Positions 42,952 through 52,950 are shown, numbered from the stretch's first letter. The stretch: DNA of 64,000 nt from Gloeocapsopsis crepidinum LEGE 06123 (GCF_015207655.1 NZ_JADEWN010000026.1:1-64000), one strand, 5' to 3'. A program made the numbers and translations. Notes: generated by a model not told the origin, from the sequence alone.

Positions 42952-45642
42952 TCAAAAGGGTTGCGATCGCATACAAGCAACGCAATCGCGTGCCTCTTTT
43001 TTAGCACGGTATAATGCAGCATCCGCAGCACGAAGGAGTTCTTCTGGAGTATGACCATTTTCTGGAAAACAGGCAACTCCTAGAGAAAGAGTAATCTTAC
43101 TAAGTAACTGCTGATTGTACTGGAGTTTTAGCAGTTTAACTTCTTGCCGGAGTTGCTCTGCACGCTGACACGCAACTTCCAAAGTTGTCTCTGGTAAAAT
43201 CAGCGTGAACTCTTCACCTCCGTAACGACAGGCTACATCTGATTTACGGATAGAGTCTTGCAAAACTTGAGCTAATTTTTGTAAAACAAGGTCGCCCGCT
43301 TTATGACCAAACGTATCATTAAAGCGCTTAAAGTAGTCAATGTCGAGCATGATCAGTGCTAGTGGTTGCTGTTGGCGATCGCAGCGATAAAGTTCTAGTT
43401 CGAGTGATTCCGCCATGTAACGACGATTAAATAACCCTGTCAGTGGATCTCGAACGCTTTGATTGTGTAGTGTTTCGCGAAGTTTTACGTTTGCCAAAGA
43501 AAGCGAAATTCGTTCTGCTACTGTTAAAGCAAGCTGTTGCTTAACTTGTGTTAATTGTCCAGATTCTAGCGAATTTAAATACAGCATACCTAGTGCTTCA
43601 CCTTGCGCCACCATTGGTATGCAGAGTGACTCGGCAGGGAATTGGTTATGATTGATGTGTTTGCATAGTAAACCGCTACAGGCATCATTCACAAAATGCG
43701 ATCGCCCGCACCGTAGCGCCCAACAATCATTTGATGCAAACAAGTTATGGCTAGATAGTGGTGCTGAACCCCACGCAGTCACGGCTGTAAATAAATTTTG
43801 TGGTGCATTATGCAAAAAAATCGCACCTGTTATTTCAGGAAATAGCTGTGGCATTTGAGCAGCGATCGCCCGACAAGCTTCCTCAACTGTGAGACATGCT
43901 TGGAAAATATCACTCATTTCCGCAAGTTGAGCAATTTCGCGGTTACGTTGTTCTAAATAAGCCACTGAGTTCTTGAGTTGCTCGTTGACTTGCTGTAAAG
44001 CTGCTGCTCCCTGCTTGCGCTGTGTAATGTCTGTGTGTGAACCAACCATTCGCACTGGCTTGCCCGCTTCATCCCATAATGCTTGACCGCGATCTAAAAT
44101 CCATTTATAAGTGCCGTCTTTGCACAGTACGCGATGCTCAGAGATATAAAAAGGTGTTTTCTGAGCAAAATGATCTTGAATAACTTGTGTAACCCAACCA
44201 AGATCGTCGGGATGCACGCGAGATGCCCATTCATCTAAATGGTTCGCAATTTCTTGCTCTTGGTAGCCTAACATTTCCTTCCACCGCGCCGAAAAGAACA
44301 CTTGATTTGTTTTGACATTCCAATCCCAAATGCCATCATTGTTACCACGTAAAGCCAGTTGCCAACGTTCCTCACTTTCTTGCAGTGCATCTAATGCCTG
44401 TTTACGCGCTGTAATGTCTTGAATTTGCGCAATGAAGTACAACGGATTACCATTAGCGTCGTGAACTAACGAAACACTTAAAAGAATCCAGACGATATGC
44501 CCTAGTTTGTGGAAATAGCGCTTTTCCATCTGATAGGTGCGAATCGCGCCCGCTAACATTTGGCGAACATAATTAAGATCGATATCGAGATCGTCTGGAT
44601 GCGTAATCGCTTGAAAATTAGTTGCAAGTAGTTCGTACTCTGAATAACCGACAATCTCACATATGGCGCGATTGACTTTTAGCCAGGTGCCGTCTAGTGC
44701 TACTAATGCTATCCCAATTGCTGCATAGTCAAACGCGCTCCGAAAGCGCTCTTCACTTTCTCGCAGCGCCTCCTCGGTTTGTGCTAATGCATCTAATGTC
44801 TGTTTATAGTTAATAATTTCGCTTTTGAGTTCTTGGTTAGCGACTTCAACTGCTTTGATACGTTGTAACGCTTGATTTTGGTTGCTCTTGGCAATTTCAG
44901 CAAGACATTCTAGTTGAGTTTGCGACTCGCGTCGAATTCGTGCTTGGTATTGCGGCAAAAAGTTTGCTAAATTAGGTTCTTCGTCTATGAGTAAAGAAAG
45001 ATAGTTTTGTACTCGCTGATCTGCTGCGTATCCATACGCTACTTCGGGGTGGGCTTCCATCCAAGTGTGACAGGTTTTGATATAAGCAATTAATGTGACT
45101 AAGTATTGATAATTTTCAAAACCTAATAATCGCCGCAACTGAGTTTGGTCATACCCAGAAGTGTCTTTTCCTAAAAAAATGAATGCTGAACAGTAAATGA
45201 GACTTTCTTCAATTGCAGAATCAAAAGACAAGCGTGTTAAGTTATTCGTTGCGTTGACAAGCACTCGAAAATGATGCTCAATCTCGGTTTCTTCCAGAGG
45301 AGGTGGCGATTCTAGCAATATTAAGACTTCTCGTGCTTTCATCCCTAATGAGTATAAGGAGCAGCTATGGCATACCATGCAGTAAGGAACACTACAATAG
45401 CGAGAGAGGTATGCAGACAGCTTTTCCTTAAATAAAGTTGGTAAAGGATTGTCGAGATAGGCACTGAGAGTTTGCTGCCACAAGTTTTCTAAGATGTAGG
45501 GATTCTGTTGTGCCGGACTAAAGAAGGGAGGGAAAAAGCCTAGTTTTGCCTCAATCTCGACTTTGATTTGCTCACTCGTGCGCGTAGAATAGCTTTGCAC
45601 TGCGTTAACTCTGGATGTGATTGATGGGGAACCTGAAATCAA
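42952..45642 (-). CDS. AhpD-like / PAS-PAS / GAF / GGDEF diguanylate cyclase
   Basis: 896 residues. Residues about 25-230 resemble the AhpD/carboxymuconolactone-decarboxylase fold, with a cysteine cluster Cys83, Cys88, Cys91 and Cys94 (YCSVPYCMVCHSC). A coiled coil (about 245-290) leads to two PAS domains with PAC motifs (about 290-415 and 420-545), a GAF domain (about 570-715) and a GGDEF domain. The active-site loop reads GGEEF (808-812) in RYGGEEFTLILPE, so c-di-GMP synthesis is expected. The cysteine pair could make the cyclase redox-responsive, which is inference. It is cytosolic and monocistronic. Confidence 0.85.
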   Translation of the reverse strand: MISGSPSITSRVNAVQSYSTRTSEQIKVEIEAKLGFFPPFFSPAQQNPYILENLWQQTLSAYLDNPLPTLFKEKLSAYLSRYCSVPYCMVCHSCSLYSLGMKAREVLILLESPPPLEETEIEHHFRVLVNATNNLTRLSFDSAIEESLIYCSAFIFLGKDTSGYDQTQLRRLLGFENYQYLVTLIAYIKTCHTWMEAHPEVAYGYAADQRVQNYLSLLIDEEPNLANFLPQYQARIRRESQTQLECLAEIAKSNQNQALQRIKAVEVANQELKSEIINYKQTLDALAQTEEALRESEERFRSAFDYAAIGIALVALDGTWLKVNRAICEIVGYSEYELLATNFQAITHPDDLDIDLNYVRQMLAGAIRTYQMEKRYFHKLGHIVWILLSVSLVHDANGNPLYFIAQIQDITARKQALDALQESEERWQLALRGNNDGIWDWNVKTNQVFFSARWKEMLGYQEQEIANHLDEWASRVHPDDLGWVTQVIQDHFAQKTPFYISEHRVLCKDGTYKWILDRGQALWDEAGKPVRMVGSHTDITQRKQGAAALQQVNEQLKNSVAYLEQRNREIAQLAEMSDIFQACLTVEEACRAIAAQMPQLFPEITGAIFLHNAPQNLFTAVTAWGSAPLSSHNLFASNDCWALRCGRSHFVNDACSGLLCKHINHNQFPAESLCIPMVAQGEALGMLYLNSLESGQLTQVKQQLALTVAERISLSLANVKLRETLHNQSVRDPLTGLFNRRYMAESLELELYRCDRQQQPLALIMLDIDYFKRFNDTFGHKAGDLVLQKLAQVLQDSIRKSDVACRYGGEEFTLILPETTLEVACQRAEQLRQEVKLLKLQYNQQLLSKITLSLGVACFPENGHTPEELLRAADAALYRAKKEARDCVACMRSQPF

Positions 45643-45918
45643 TACCTATGCAATGACTCATCAATTTGATGATTGCGCAAAGCGCAATGCCCAAAGCGAT
45701 CGCACATCTATGAAGATGTGTTCTCTAGAATGACTTATCAATCAGCACCCTGGTCAATTATTCCCGCATTTTAGCTTTTATCAACACCTTTCACTAAAAT
45801 TTCTCAGCAAAAAATTACAGATAGTCTTATGCTTTGCAGAGTACGCAGTGGCGATCGCAGATCTCAATTTCCACAACAGAATTTGTCTTGGACAGTGCAA
45901 GTAACACTAAAAATGTTC

Positions 45919-46890
45919 CTATGACTTAATTCTATCTGACTTAGGATGAGCATTTCTTTCAATATACTCGCGACTAGCACCACCACCGTCAATTTGTACT
46001 TGAATTGCTGGTTCGTAGCCTTCTGCTGCACTACGGATTTGTGCCACACTCGATAGCAATACGCCGTAAACTACTTTAGAAAAAATGTCTGCCATCGTGT
46101 AGAGAAATTGTCGCGTTACAGCTGCCCACGCACCCCATGCGGGAAAAGCCTTCCAAGCCCAAGGTACCAAGTAGGCTAAGGGATAAAGCGTCCAAGAAAT
46201 CAAGATTAACCACCAAATTGTCCCCATAGTTTTATAGGCTTGGCGAGGTAAATTTTCACGTGATTTGAAGATCAAATTCCCCATCATATAGAGAATGTAA
46301 ACGTAAAAAACGGTACTTACCGCACCCCAAAAGAGAAACCAACCAGTGTTTGTAATTTCAAAGTACTGTCCGATATATCCTGTGTAAATCATTAATAAAC
46401 CAGCAGTGATGAAGCGAAACCGCAGCTTGCGGAAACGTCCTGGCGTAACATCAATCACAAATAACATTTGAGTTAGCAAACATGGTACATCAATTGACCA
46501 ATTAAGGTAACGATAACCATTCGAGAACGTGCTTTCTGTAAATCTGCCTGCTGTACCAACACCCAGCCCCCAAACTGTTCCATCAAAGGCAAATGCTGAC
46601 AGCCACTCTACTAATTGCAAACCTAGAATTAAGAAAGCTGACACCATGACGACAGCAGATAGCGTCGATGATGGTTGAAATCGCGGTAACGAGCGACTGT
46701 TAGTTGTAATAAATTATACAAATCCTACTGCCATCACACTCACACCAAGTGTTAATAAATGCGATATTAATTGGTGCTGTACTGGCGAGTAAGTGAGTAA
46801 GTTTTCCATAATCGTACCTTCTGGTACAACTACAGTCTGCGCCATCAAATTTTGTATAAAGGAAGTTGCCAGCACTCCTAACTCAAACAT
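45919..46890 (-). pseudogene. NDQ-type (sodium-pump-like) microbial rhodopsin interrupted by one in-frame stop
   Basis: From the ATG at 46890 (GAGGAG upstream) the frame encodes helix A, reaches a TAA at codon 59 (46714-46716), then continues in the same phase to 45919. An open frame begins only at codon 82 (46647). Helix C reads RYLNWSIDVPCLLTQ; the residues at bacteriorhodopsin positions 85, 89 and 96 are Asn130, Asp134 and Gln141, the NDQ triad of KR2-type light-driven Na+ pumps. ITGYIGQYFEITN and the retinal lysine Lys272 (ADIFSKVVYGV) match the family. In KR2 the equivalent of the stop is a Tyr, one base from TAA. The short form would lack helix A. Confidence 0.85.
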
Positions 46891-47248
46891 TAATTCTCCT
46901 CATTAACTGAACAGTAAAATAAGTAATAAAATATTTTATTTAAAAACATTTTTTATTCTATATTTATTTAGTAGAATATTAACTTGTCGCAGTATTAAAA
47001 CAAAAAAACATCAATTGCTCAAGTTCTCTTGAAAGTATTATCTCTAATAAATATGTAACCAACTCTATCTCAAGATATATTTCATTTTGAAGAATGTGTA
47101 TAGTATAAAACTAAAATTCTTAATAAGATTAGTACGACTTGACACACAGGCTAATAACAGTAGTATACACAGGCAGGTTAACAAGATTAGATTTAGATGA
47201 TATAGCGGGGCAGCTATTTCATATTCAATGCGTTAACTTACTGTGCAA
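46891..47248. other. AT-rich 358-bp region upstream of the rhodopsin
   Basis: It contains runs such as AAATATTTTATTTAAAAAC and no gene. It should hold the rhodopsin promoter. No carotenoid dioxygenase (blh) gene for making retinal lies near. Confidence 0.5.
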
Positions 47249-48292
47249 TTAACTTGCGAATAGAATTTGATGTAGCAAATCTCGATGAATGGTTGCTTGA
47301 TCTACTAAAGATTGAATTTGATCTGGAGTAAGAGAATCACCATTTGCATAATGTTCAAGCAATGTATTATAAATTACATGATATTCATCAGGAATTTCAG
47401 TTAAATTCCATCCTGGCATATCAAGTTCTGCCATCAATTTACTCACTTTAGGATCGTAACTTAAGGCAAAACAGCGACATCCCTCAGCCGCAGCCATAAT
47501 TAAACTATGAAGGCGCATACCGATCGCCATTTCAACACCTCGAAATAAGCCTTTTAAAGCTTTAGGATCTTGCAAAGACAAAATTTTATAAACTCCAGGA
47601 AGTTGCGGTGCGATCGCTTCAGCAATTGCTAAATCTTGACTTTGCTGAAAAGGCACGAGCAAAATACAAGTTTGTGTTGCTTTTTGAAAATCAATTAAAG
47701 CACGGGTGAAATTACTAAGACGAGTTGCAGTTAATTGGGGGTGCGATCGCAATGTGACTGCAACTCTAGGTGCAGGTAAATCCCATAACCCAAGTACAGG
47801 CGAAGCCTCTAACGCCCATACTGGATCGGGGGCGAGAGTACATGGAATTCCCCATTCAGATAATAAAGCCGCACTACCTCGATCGCGGACACTCACTGCA
47901 GTACAATTTTCAAATGTCTGTCGTGCCAACTCCTGTGTAGTATTACGCTTTAGAGGACCAATTCCCTGCGCCCAAGCAATCGTTTTTAATCCGAGTTTTT
48001 GTGCAAGTGTCATTAATCCGCCGTAATACAAAGGGCTAATCGCACTCGTCACATCTTGCATCAAACTTCCACCACCCCAAATAAACGCATCCGACTTGCG
48101 CAAAGTTTGGAGTACGCTGAATAATCCCATGCGATCGCACGCTTCCACATGATAGCGATCGCGCGTCTCCTGCGGATTACCCGAAAGTACAATTGGTGTC
48201 ACATGATCTGGTAACATTTGCAAAAGTGTTGCTAATAAAGCCTCATCACCACCATTGCCCTTACCATAGTATCCACACAAAACTGCCCGCAT
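47249..48292 (-). CDS. csaB: Polysaccharide pyruvyl transferase CsaB
   Basis: 347 residues from the ATG at 48292; a GTG 9 bases upstream is possible. CsaB adds pyruvate ketals to cell-wall or exopolysaccharide sugars. Family landmarks are LCGYYGKGNGGDEALLATLL, FIWGGGSLMQD, TIAWAQGIGPL, the VRDRGSAALLSEWGI motif and the GMRLHSLIMAAAEGCR motif with its conserved His. The length is normal. It stands alone, without S-layer or polymer genes beside it, so its acceptor is probably an exopolysaccharide. Confidence 0.92.
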   Translation of the reverse strand: MRAVLCGYYGKGNGGDEALLATLLQMLPDHVTPIVLSGNPQETRDRYHVEACDRMGLFSVLQTLRKSDAFIWGGGSLMQDVTSAISPLYYGGLMTLAQKLGLKTIAWAQGIGPLKRNTTQELARQTFENCTAVSVRDRGSAALLSEWGIPCTLAPDPVWALEASPVLGLWDLPAPRVAVTLRSHPQLTATRLSNFTRALIDFQKATQTCILLVPFQQSQDLAIAEAIAPQLPGVYKILSLQDPKALKGLFRGVEMAIGMRLHSLIMAAAEGCRCFALSYDPKVSKLMAELDMPGWNLTEIPDEYHVIYNTLLEHYANGDSLTPDQIQSLVDQATIHRDLLHQILFAS

Positions 48293-48442
48293 CTTACCCA
48301 CGTTATTACCTCAGATAACCTAACAAAAACTCTATCCGAGATTGTCAGTCATTAACTAAATCTGAGCAGTACCATAAAAAAGCACTTGTATACAATTTGA
48401 TCGCTACCCTCATCCCTCACCCCTCGCCCCTCATCCCTCATT

Positions 48443-48787
48443 ATGCACGCCCTCTCAATTCCAACTTGGATTATTCACGTTTCTAGCGTGATTGAATGGA
48501 TTGCCGCGATTTGGTTAATTTGGACATACGGTGAAGTGACTCGTAACCGTAGCTGGTGGGCTTTATCTCTGGCGATGTTACCTGCACTTGTGAGTGCAAT
48601 GTGTGCGTGTACGTGGCACTTTTTCGACAATGCAGAATCGTTAGAGTGGTTAGTAACACTTCAAGCGACAATGACTGTTGTTGGTAACTTCACGCTGTTA
48701 ATTGCTGCATGGTTAATTTGGCGTTCTACAACAGAAAAGAAAAGTTCTGAAGTGACTTCCAGTGTTAGCCAAAAGGCAAACTTATGA
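48443..48787 (+). CDS. ycf49: Ycf49-like protein (DUF2499)
   Basis: 114 residues with three membrane helices (about 10-28, 37-58, 70-95). The opening MHALSIPTWIIHVSSVIEWI, the WWALSLAMLPALVSAMCACT stretch with its cysteines and the WHFFDN motif match Ycf49, a protein kept in cyanobacteria and some plastid genomes. Function unknown. The TGA overlaps the next ATG by 4 bp, so the two membrane proteins are made together. The leader (48411-48442) is a CCCTCACCCCTCGCC-type repeat. Confidence 0.88.
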   Translation: MHALSIPTWIIHVSSVIEWIAAIWLIWTYGEVTRNRSWWALSLAMLPALVSAMCACTWHFFDNAESLEWLVTLQATMTVVGNFTLLIAAWLIWRSTTEKKSSEVTSSVSQKANL

Positions 48788-49104
48788 TTCAAGACGTCTC
48801 CTTTCTTTTGCATCCTTCCAAAGAAACCTTATTTGCTTTATCATTGTTTCCCTACTTGGGTTTCTTATGGTTTCTCACTCGTACTTCCCAAATGCCACGT
48901 TTAGCATTAATTGGCTTTTACTGTACTTTGGTATTTGTTGGCGTGACAATTCCAGCAGGAATTTATGCTCAAGTTCACTACGGTGAATCATTAGCAAACG
49001 TTGATTGGTTACATGGGAGTGCAGAATTTTTCTTAACGCTATCGAATATTTTGGTCGTGCTAGGCTTCAGACAAGCTATCAAAGAAAGAGAAGCTAAAAG
49101 TTAA
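48784..49104 (+). CDS. DUF3593 membrane protein
   Basis: 106 residues with three hydrophobic helices (about 15-32, 40-60, 75-95). [20 protein letters not shown] at the start and [20 protein letters not shown] in the loop match DUF3593, a cyanobacterial and plant family always found beside Ycf49/DUF2499. The ATGA overlap with ycf49 indicates coupling. Function unknown, probably in the thylakoid or plasma membrane. Confidence 0.88.
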   Translation: MIQDVSFLLHPSKETLFALSLFPYLGFLWFLTRTSQMPRLALIGFYCTLVFVGVTIPAGIYAQVHYGESLANVDWLHGSAEFFLTLSNILVVLGFRQAIKEREAKS

Positions 49105-49150
49105 TAACAGCGCATTACCAGTTACCAGTTACCAATTACCAATTACCCTT

Positions 49151-49924
49151 ATGGAAGTCATACCAGCGATAGATTTACTTGCAGGCAAATGCGTGCGTTT
49201 GTATCAAGGAGATTATGCGCGATCGCAAGTCTTCAACGATAATCCCGCAGACGTAGCGCAGCAATGGGTAGAACAAGGCGCAACGCGATTGCACGTTGTC
49301 GATCTCGATGGCGCGAAGCAAGGTAAGATTGTGAATTTGGAAGCGATTGAGGCGATTACTGCGGCGGTATCCGTACCAATTCAAGTTGGCGGAGGATTAC
49401 GCGATTCCACTAGCGTTGCACAGTTATTAGACTTAGGCGTACAGCGCGTGATTTTAGGAACCGTTGCTGTTGAACAACCGCAATTAGTCGCAGATTTATG
49501 TCAAGAGTTTCCTGGGCAAATCGTTGTTGGGATTGATGCACGCAATGGTAGAGTTGCAACGCACGGTTGGTTAGAAACATCGGAAGTGTTAGCAACACAA
49601 CTCGCAACGCAGATGCAAGAATTGGGTGCTGCTGCAATAATTTATACTGATATTCACCGTGATGGTACGCTATCAGGACCTAATTTAGAAGCGCTAAGAG
49701 AACTCGCAACAGAAATTTCAATTCCGATTATCGCCTCTGGTGGTGTCAGTTCGGTTACAGATTTATTGAGTTTGCTGGCTCTTGAACCGTTAGGAGTCAT
49801 CGGTGCAATTGTTGGTCGTGCATTATACACTGGAGATATTTCGCTCAAAAGTGCGGTGCAAGCAGTTGGACAAGGTAGATTACAAGATATTCCACCTGAT
49901 TTAGGATTTTCAGCGTTTGCTTAA
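49151..49924 (+). CDS. hisA: Phosphoribosylformimino-5-aminoimidazole carboxamide ribotide isomerase
   Basis: 257 residues, a complete (beta/alpha)8 barrel. HisA opens the ProFAR ring in step 4 of histidine synthesis. Catalytic Asp8 ([14 protein letters not shown]) and the second Asp in [15 protein letters not shown] are present, as are the phosphate-binding VQVGGGLRD-like QVGGGLRD and IIASGGVSS loops. It stands apart from other his genes, as is usual in cyanobacteria. The next gene follows after 10 bp. Confidence 0.96.
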   Translation: MEVIPAIDLLAGKCVRLYQGDYARSQVFNDNPADVAQQWVEQGATRLHVVDLDGAKQGKIVNLEAIEAITAAVSVPIQVGGGLRDSTSVAQLLDLGVQRVILGTVAVEQPQLVADLCQEFPGQIVVGIDARNGRVATHGWLETSEVLATQLATQMQELGAAAIIYTDIHRDGTLSGPNLEALRELATEISIPIIASGGVSSVTDLLSLLALEPLGVIGAIVGRALYTGDISLKSAVQAVGQGRLQDIPPDLGFSAFA

Positions 49925-49934
49925 GCGACAAGTT

Positions 49935-50480
49935 ATGGAAACATTGGCAAAGTGGACAGTAGACGATTATCACCGGATGATTGCATCGGGTATTTTAGAC
50001 GATCGCCGCGTGGAATTGTTGGCGGGAGAAATTCACGAAATGACACCAGAAGCACCAATACACACATTTTGTGGAGGAAGCTTAGCTGATTATTTCCGCG
50101 ATCGCCTCAATCGTCAAGCCCTTGTTCGCGAAGCCCGCCCAATTACACTGACATCTTCAGAACCAGAACCAGATATTGCCATAGTACGCGGTTCTTGGAG
50201 CGATTACCGAGAGCGTCACCCTGGAGCTAATGACATCTATCTAGTGGTAGAGATATCTAATTCAAGTTTAACCAAAGACTTAGAACAGAAGCAGCCCATA
50301 TATGCAGCAGCAGAAATTCAAGAGTATTGGATATTAGATCTCACTACGCTACAGCTAATTGTGTTTCGCGATCCACAAGGAAATAAGTATCAATCACGGC
50401 AAGACATTAAAACTGGAATAGTCTCTCCATTAGCGTTTCCAGAGATTACTATATCAATTGAGCAATTATTTTCTGTTTAA
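49935..50480 (+). CDS. Uma2 family endonuclease-like protein
   Basis: 181 residues from the ATG at 49935. An upstream TTG would overlap hisA. Family features: WTVDDYHRMIASGILDDRRV, LLAGEIHEMTPEAPIH, the Asp in PEPDIAIVRGSW, and the Glu in DIYLVVEISNSSLTKDLEQK. YAAAEIQEYWILDL completes the PD-(D/E)XK-like core. It belongs to a different subgroup from the Uma2 protein at 40.9 kb, with little shared sequence. It is convergent with, and overlaps by 4 bp, the next minus-strand gene. Confidence 0.9.
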   Translation: METLAKWTVDDYHRMIASGILDDRRVELLAGEIHEMTPEAPIHTFCGGSLADYFRDRLNRQALVREARPITLTSSEPEPDIAIVRGSWSDYRERHPGANDIYLVVEISNSSLTKDLEQKQPIYAAAEIQEYWILDLTTLQLIVFRDPQGNKYQSRQDIKTGIVSPLAFPEITISIEQLFSV

Positions 50481-50752
50481 TAGCGATCGCGCCCTTCAAT
50501 CCAAGCCAAAATTTGTTCTTCAGAAACATGATAAATTGAGCGCTGAGTTATTGGATTGTAAGCACTCCACCAAATATTACCCTGGCGATCGCACGTAGAC
50601 CAAACTTGCAGTTCTGATGAGACTATCAAATATTTGCGTAGCAATTGCCAAATGCTATGTAGCTTGAATCGAAAAACTGGCTTACTCAAATTGTCTTTAT
50701 TTTGGTTCGGTTTTGCTCGTTGATATTTTTGCCAATTTACCAAAGTTTTCAT
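50477..50752 (-). CDS. Small conserved hypothetical protein
   Basis: 91 residues. A basic N-terminus (NWQKYQRAKPNQNK) is followed by a compact alpha-beta stretch with several aromatics (LQVWSTCDRQGNIWWSAYNP, then ERSIYHVSEEQILAW-like QRSIYHVSEEQILAW). Proteins with this WSAYNP...EE..W pattern recur in cyanobacteria without assigned function. ATG start; its end overlaps the end of the Uma2 gene by 4 bp. Confidence 0.6.
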   Translation of the reverse strand: MKTLVNWQKYQRAKPNQNKDNLSKPVFRFKLHSIWQLLRKYLIVSSELQVWSTCDRQGNIWWSAYNPITQRSIYHVSEEQILAWIEGRDRY

Positions 50753-50973
50753 TGCACAAACCTTTAAATTTACAGTGTTTCTCTTTGAGTTATGAGCATC
50801 AAGTCGGGGTTGCTAACATTCCTATTAGCGATTAGCCAATACATTGCAGCGTTTAGATATTATGTAGAAACGCGATCAACAAACAAATCATGATTTGAAT
50901 CACGTCTATCAGTAAATTTGATGGATGATTTTTGTATTTTTGCGACAATGCAGACAGTGCTGATATCTTCGTT

Positions 50974-51882
50974 ATGGGTTTTGACTACCAAAGCCAACTC
51001 AAGCTGTCTCAACTGCAAGTTTTAATCGCAGTTGCCGATTGTGGTAGTTTTAGTGAGGCTGCCTTGCAACTGCAATTATCTCAGTCAGCAGTAAGTTATG
51101 CGATCGCGACTTTAGAAGAAGAACTAGGCATTTTACTTTTTATGCGAGGGCGTTATGGTGCGCATCTTACTCCTGTAGGCGAGCAAATTGTAGATCGGGC
51201 GCGTCAGATTTTGTACTTGATGGTAGATATCGTTAAACAAGCAAACCTAGCCAAAGGATTAGAAGGTGGCTTAGTACGGATCTCTGCATTTCGCAGTGCG
51301 GGAACGAATATTCTCCCAAGAATCATTGCACAATTTTGCCAGCGCTATCCGGCGATCGCGGTGAGTATTGCAGAGTACGACGATCGCGCGGATGTAGAAG
51401 ATGATTTACGCAAAGGGCGTGCTGATATTGGGATTACGTATTTACCAACAAGCCATGAATTTGAAATTTGGGAATTGATGCATGATGAATTCGTAGTACT
51501 ATTTCCTCCCAGCTTTGAGCCAAAATCCACTCAGCCGAGTTGGGAAGACTTAAAAGTTTATCCTTTGATCGTGCCTCCCGACGGCTGTGACTGCGATACG
51601 ATGATGTACGCTCATTGTGCTAAATATGGTGTAACGCTACAGGCAACGTATAAAATTCGCTCTGATACCACAATAGTTAACATGGTTGCACAAGGATTAG
51701 GAACTGCAATTAGTCCTCGCCTTGCAGCTGAACCAATTCCAGAAGGGGTACAAGTTTTTAGTCTTCCAGTACCCTTTTTTCGGACGATTAGTGTTGCTAT
51801 ACTCGCAGACGCGTTACTAACTCCGGCTGGATTTGCTTTACTCGATCTTCTCAAGAGTAGCTTTGTACCAATTCGTAGTTAG
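50974..51882 (+). CDS. LysR-family transcriptional regulator
   Basis: 302 residues from the ATG at 50974, the usual LysR length; a TTG at 50932 would add 14 residues. The N-terminal winged helix-turn-helix (about 7-66) reads LSQLQVLIAVADCGSFSEAA, then LSQSAVSYAIATLEEELGI. The C-terminal co-inducer domain runs from about 90 to 300 (GGLVRISAFRSAGTNILPRI). The effector is unknown. A LysR gene usually acts on a divergent neighbour, here the small hypothetical gene on the minus strand; this is weak inference. Confidence 0.92.
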   Translation: MGFDYQSQLKLSQLQVLIAVADCGSFSEAALQLQLSQSAVSYAIATLEEELGILLFMRGRYGAHLTPVGEQIVDRARQILYLMVDIVKQANLAKGLEGGLVRISAFRSAGTNILPRIIAQFCQRYPAIAVSIAEYDDRADVEDDLRKGRADIGITYLPTSHEFEIWELMHDEFVVLFPPSFEPKSTQPSWEDLKVYPLIVPPDGCDCDTMMYAHCAKYGVTLQATYKIRSDTTIVNMVAQGLGTAISPRLAAEPIPEGVQVFSLPVPFFRTISVAILADALLTPAGFALLDLLKSSFVPIRS

Positions 51883-51998
51883 ACCTTATCGCTTGAGCCT
51901 CAGAGGTTGATAGCTCTTAGTAAAGATTGAATTCGTTGTTCTAAGTTGGCAAGGATTTATTGCTAAACTTTTTACACCAACAGCGGAGAGTGCCGCTC

Positions 51999-52940
51999 AT
52001 GAACACCTCGATTCGGCTCCTTCAAGAAAATGAGCTAGCAACGGCTGACCATATCTTTCGACTTGCCTTCGGCACTTTTATCGGATTGTCTCAACCCACT
52101 GATTTTGGCAGTGATGCGAACTATGTTCAACCCCGCTGGAAAGTTGAGCCGTCAGCGGCATTTGCTGCTGAGGTTGATGGGAAACTGGTTGGCTCGAATA
52201 TCGCCACTTGTTGGGGTAGCGTCGGTACTTTTGGTCCACTCACTATTCACCCTGACTTCTGGAATCGAGGCATTGCTCAGCGTTTGATTGAACCTGTGAT
52301 GACTCAGTTTGCTCAATGGGGAACGCAACAGGCTGGGTTGTTTACCTTTCCAAATAGCCCAAAGCACCATACGCTTTATCAGAAGTTTGGATTCTATCCA
52401 CGCTTTCTGACCTTTATTATGGCAAAACCAATTCAAGCAATTCAGCAGAACTTACCAGGAACGAAGTACTCCCAACTCGATCCACAGCAACAATCTCATT
52501 GTCTTAAAGAGTGTTCTCAACTCACAGATGCTATTTATTCAGGGCTAGATTTATCGCGCGAGATTGAAGCCGTTCATGCTCAAAATTTAGGTGACACCGT
52601 TTTGCTGTCGGATGAAACAGGTCTAACAGGATTCGCAATTTGTCATTGTGGTGCAGGCAGTGAAGCAGGTAGCGATGTATGCTATGTCAAGTTTGGAGCA
52701 GTACGCCCAGGAATACAAGCGGGAGAACAGTTTGAGAAGTTACTCGACCTGTGTGAAGCGTATGGAGCGTCTCAAAAAATGTTGCGTCTCGTTGCTGGCG
52801 TGAATACAAGCCATGATGCAGCCTATATCAAGATGGTTGCTCGCCATTTTCGCACTGAGATCGTCGGTGTCGTCATGCACAAGCCCAATGAGCCTGGTTA
52901 CAATCGACCAGACGTTTTTGTATTAGACGATTGGCGTTAG
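51999..52940 (+). CDS. GNAT-family N-acetyltransferase
   Basis: 313 residues from the ATG at 51999, which has GGAGAG upstream. The acetyl-CoA-binding motif is in the N-terminal half: LTIHPDFWNRGIAQRLIEPV (R-G-I-A loop). The C-terminal half (about 165-313) looks like a second, degenerate GNAT-like domain (VCYVKFGAVRPGIQAGEQFE). The substrate is unknown. It is probably not in an operon with the LysR gene, which ends 116 bp earlier. Confidence 0.85.
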   Translation: MNTSIRLLQENELATADHIFRLAFGTFIGLSQPTDFGSDANYVQPRWKVEPSAAFAAEVDGKLVGSNIATCWGSVGTFGPLTIHPDFWNRGIAQRLIEPVMTQFAQWGTQQAGLFTFPNSPKHHTLYQKFGFYPRFLTFIMAKPIQAIQQNLPGTKYSQLDPQQQSHCLKECSQLTDAIYSGLDLSREIEAVHAQNLGDTVLLSDETGLTGFAICHCGAGSEAGSDVCYVKFGAVRPGIQAGEQFEKLLDLCEAYGASQKMLRLVAGVNTSHDAAYIKMVARHFRTEIVGVVMHKPNEPGYNRPDVFVLDDWR

Positions 52941-52950
52941 GGAAAACGGG

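Noticed and set aside
45864-46049. Minus-strand 61-codon frame overlapping the rhodopsin end
   Set aside because: It is an overlapping shadow in another frame without a ribosome site or family match.
46647-46649. Taking 46647 as the natural rhodopsin start
   Set aside because: The product would lack helix A, there is no ribosome site in front, and clear rhodopsin sequence continues upstream in frame.
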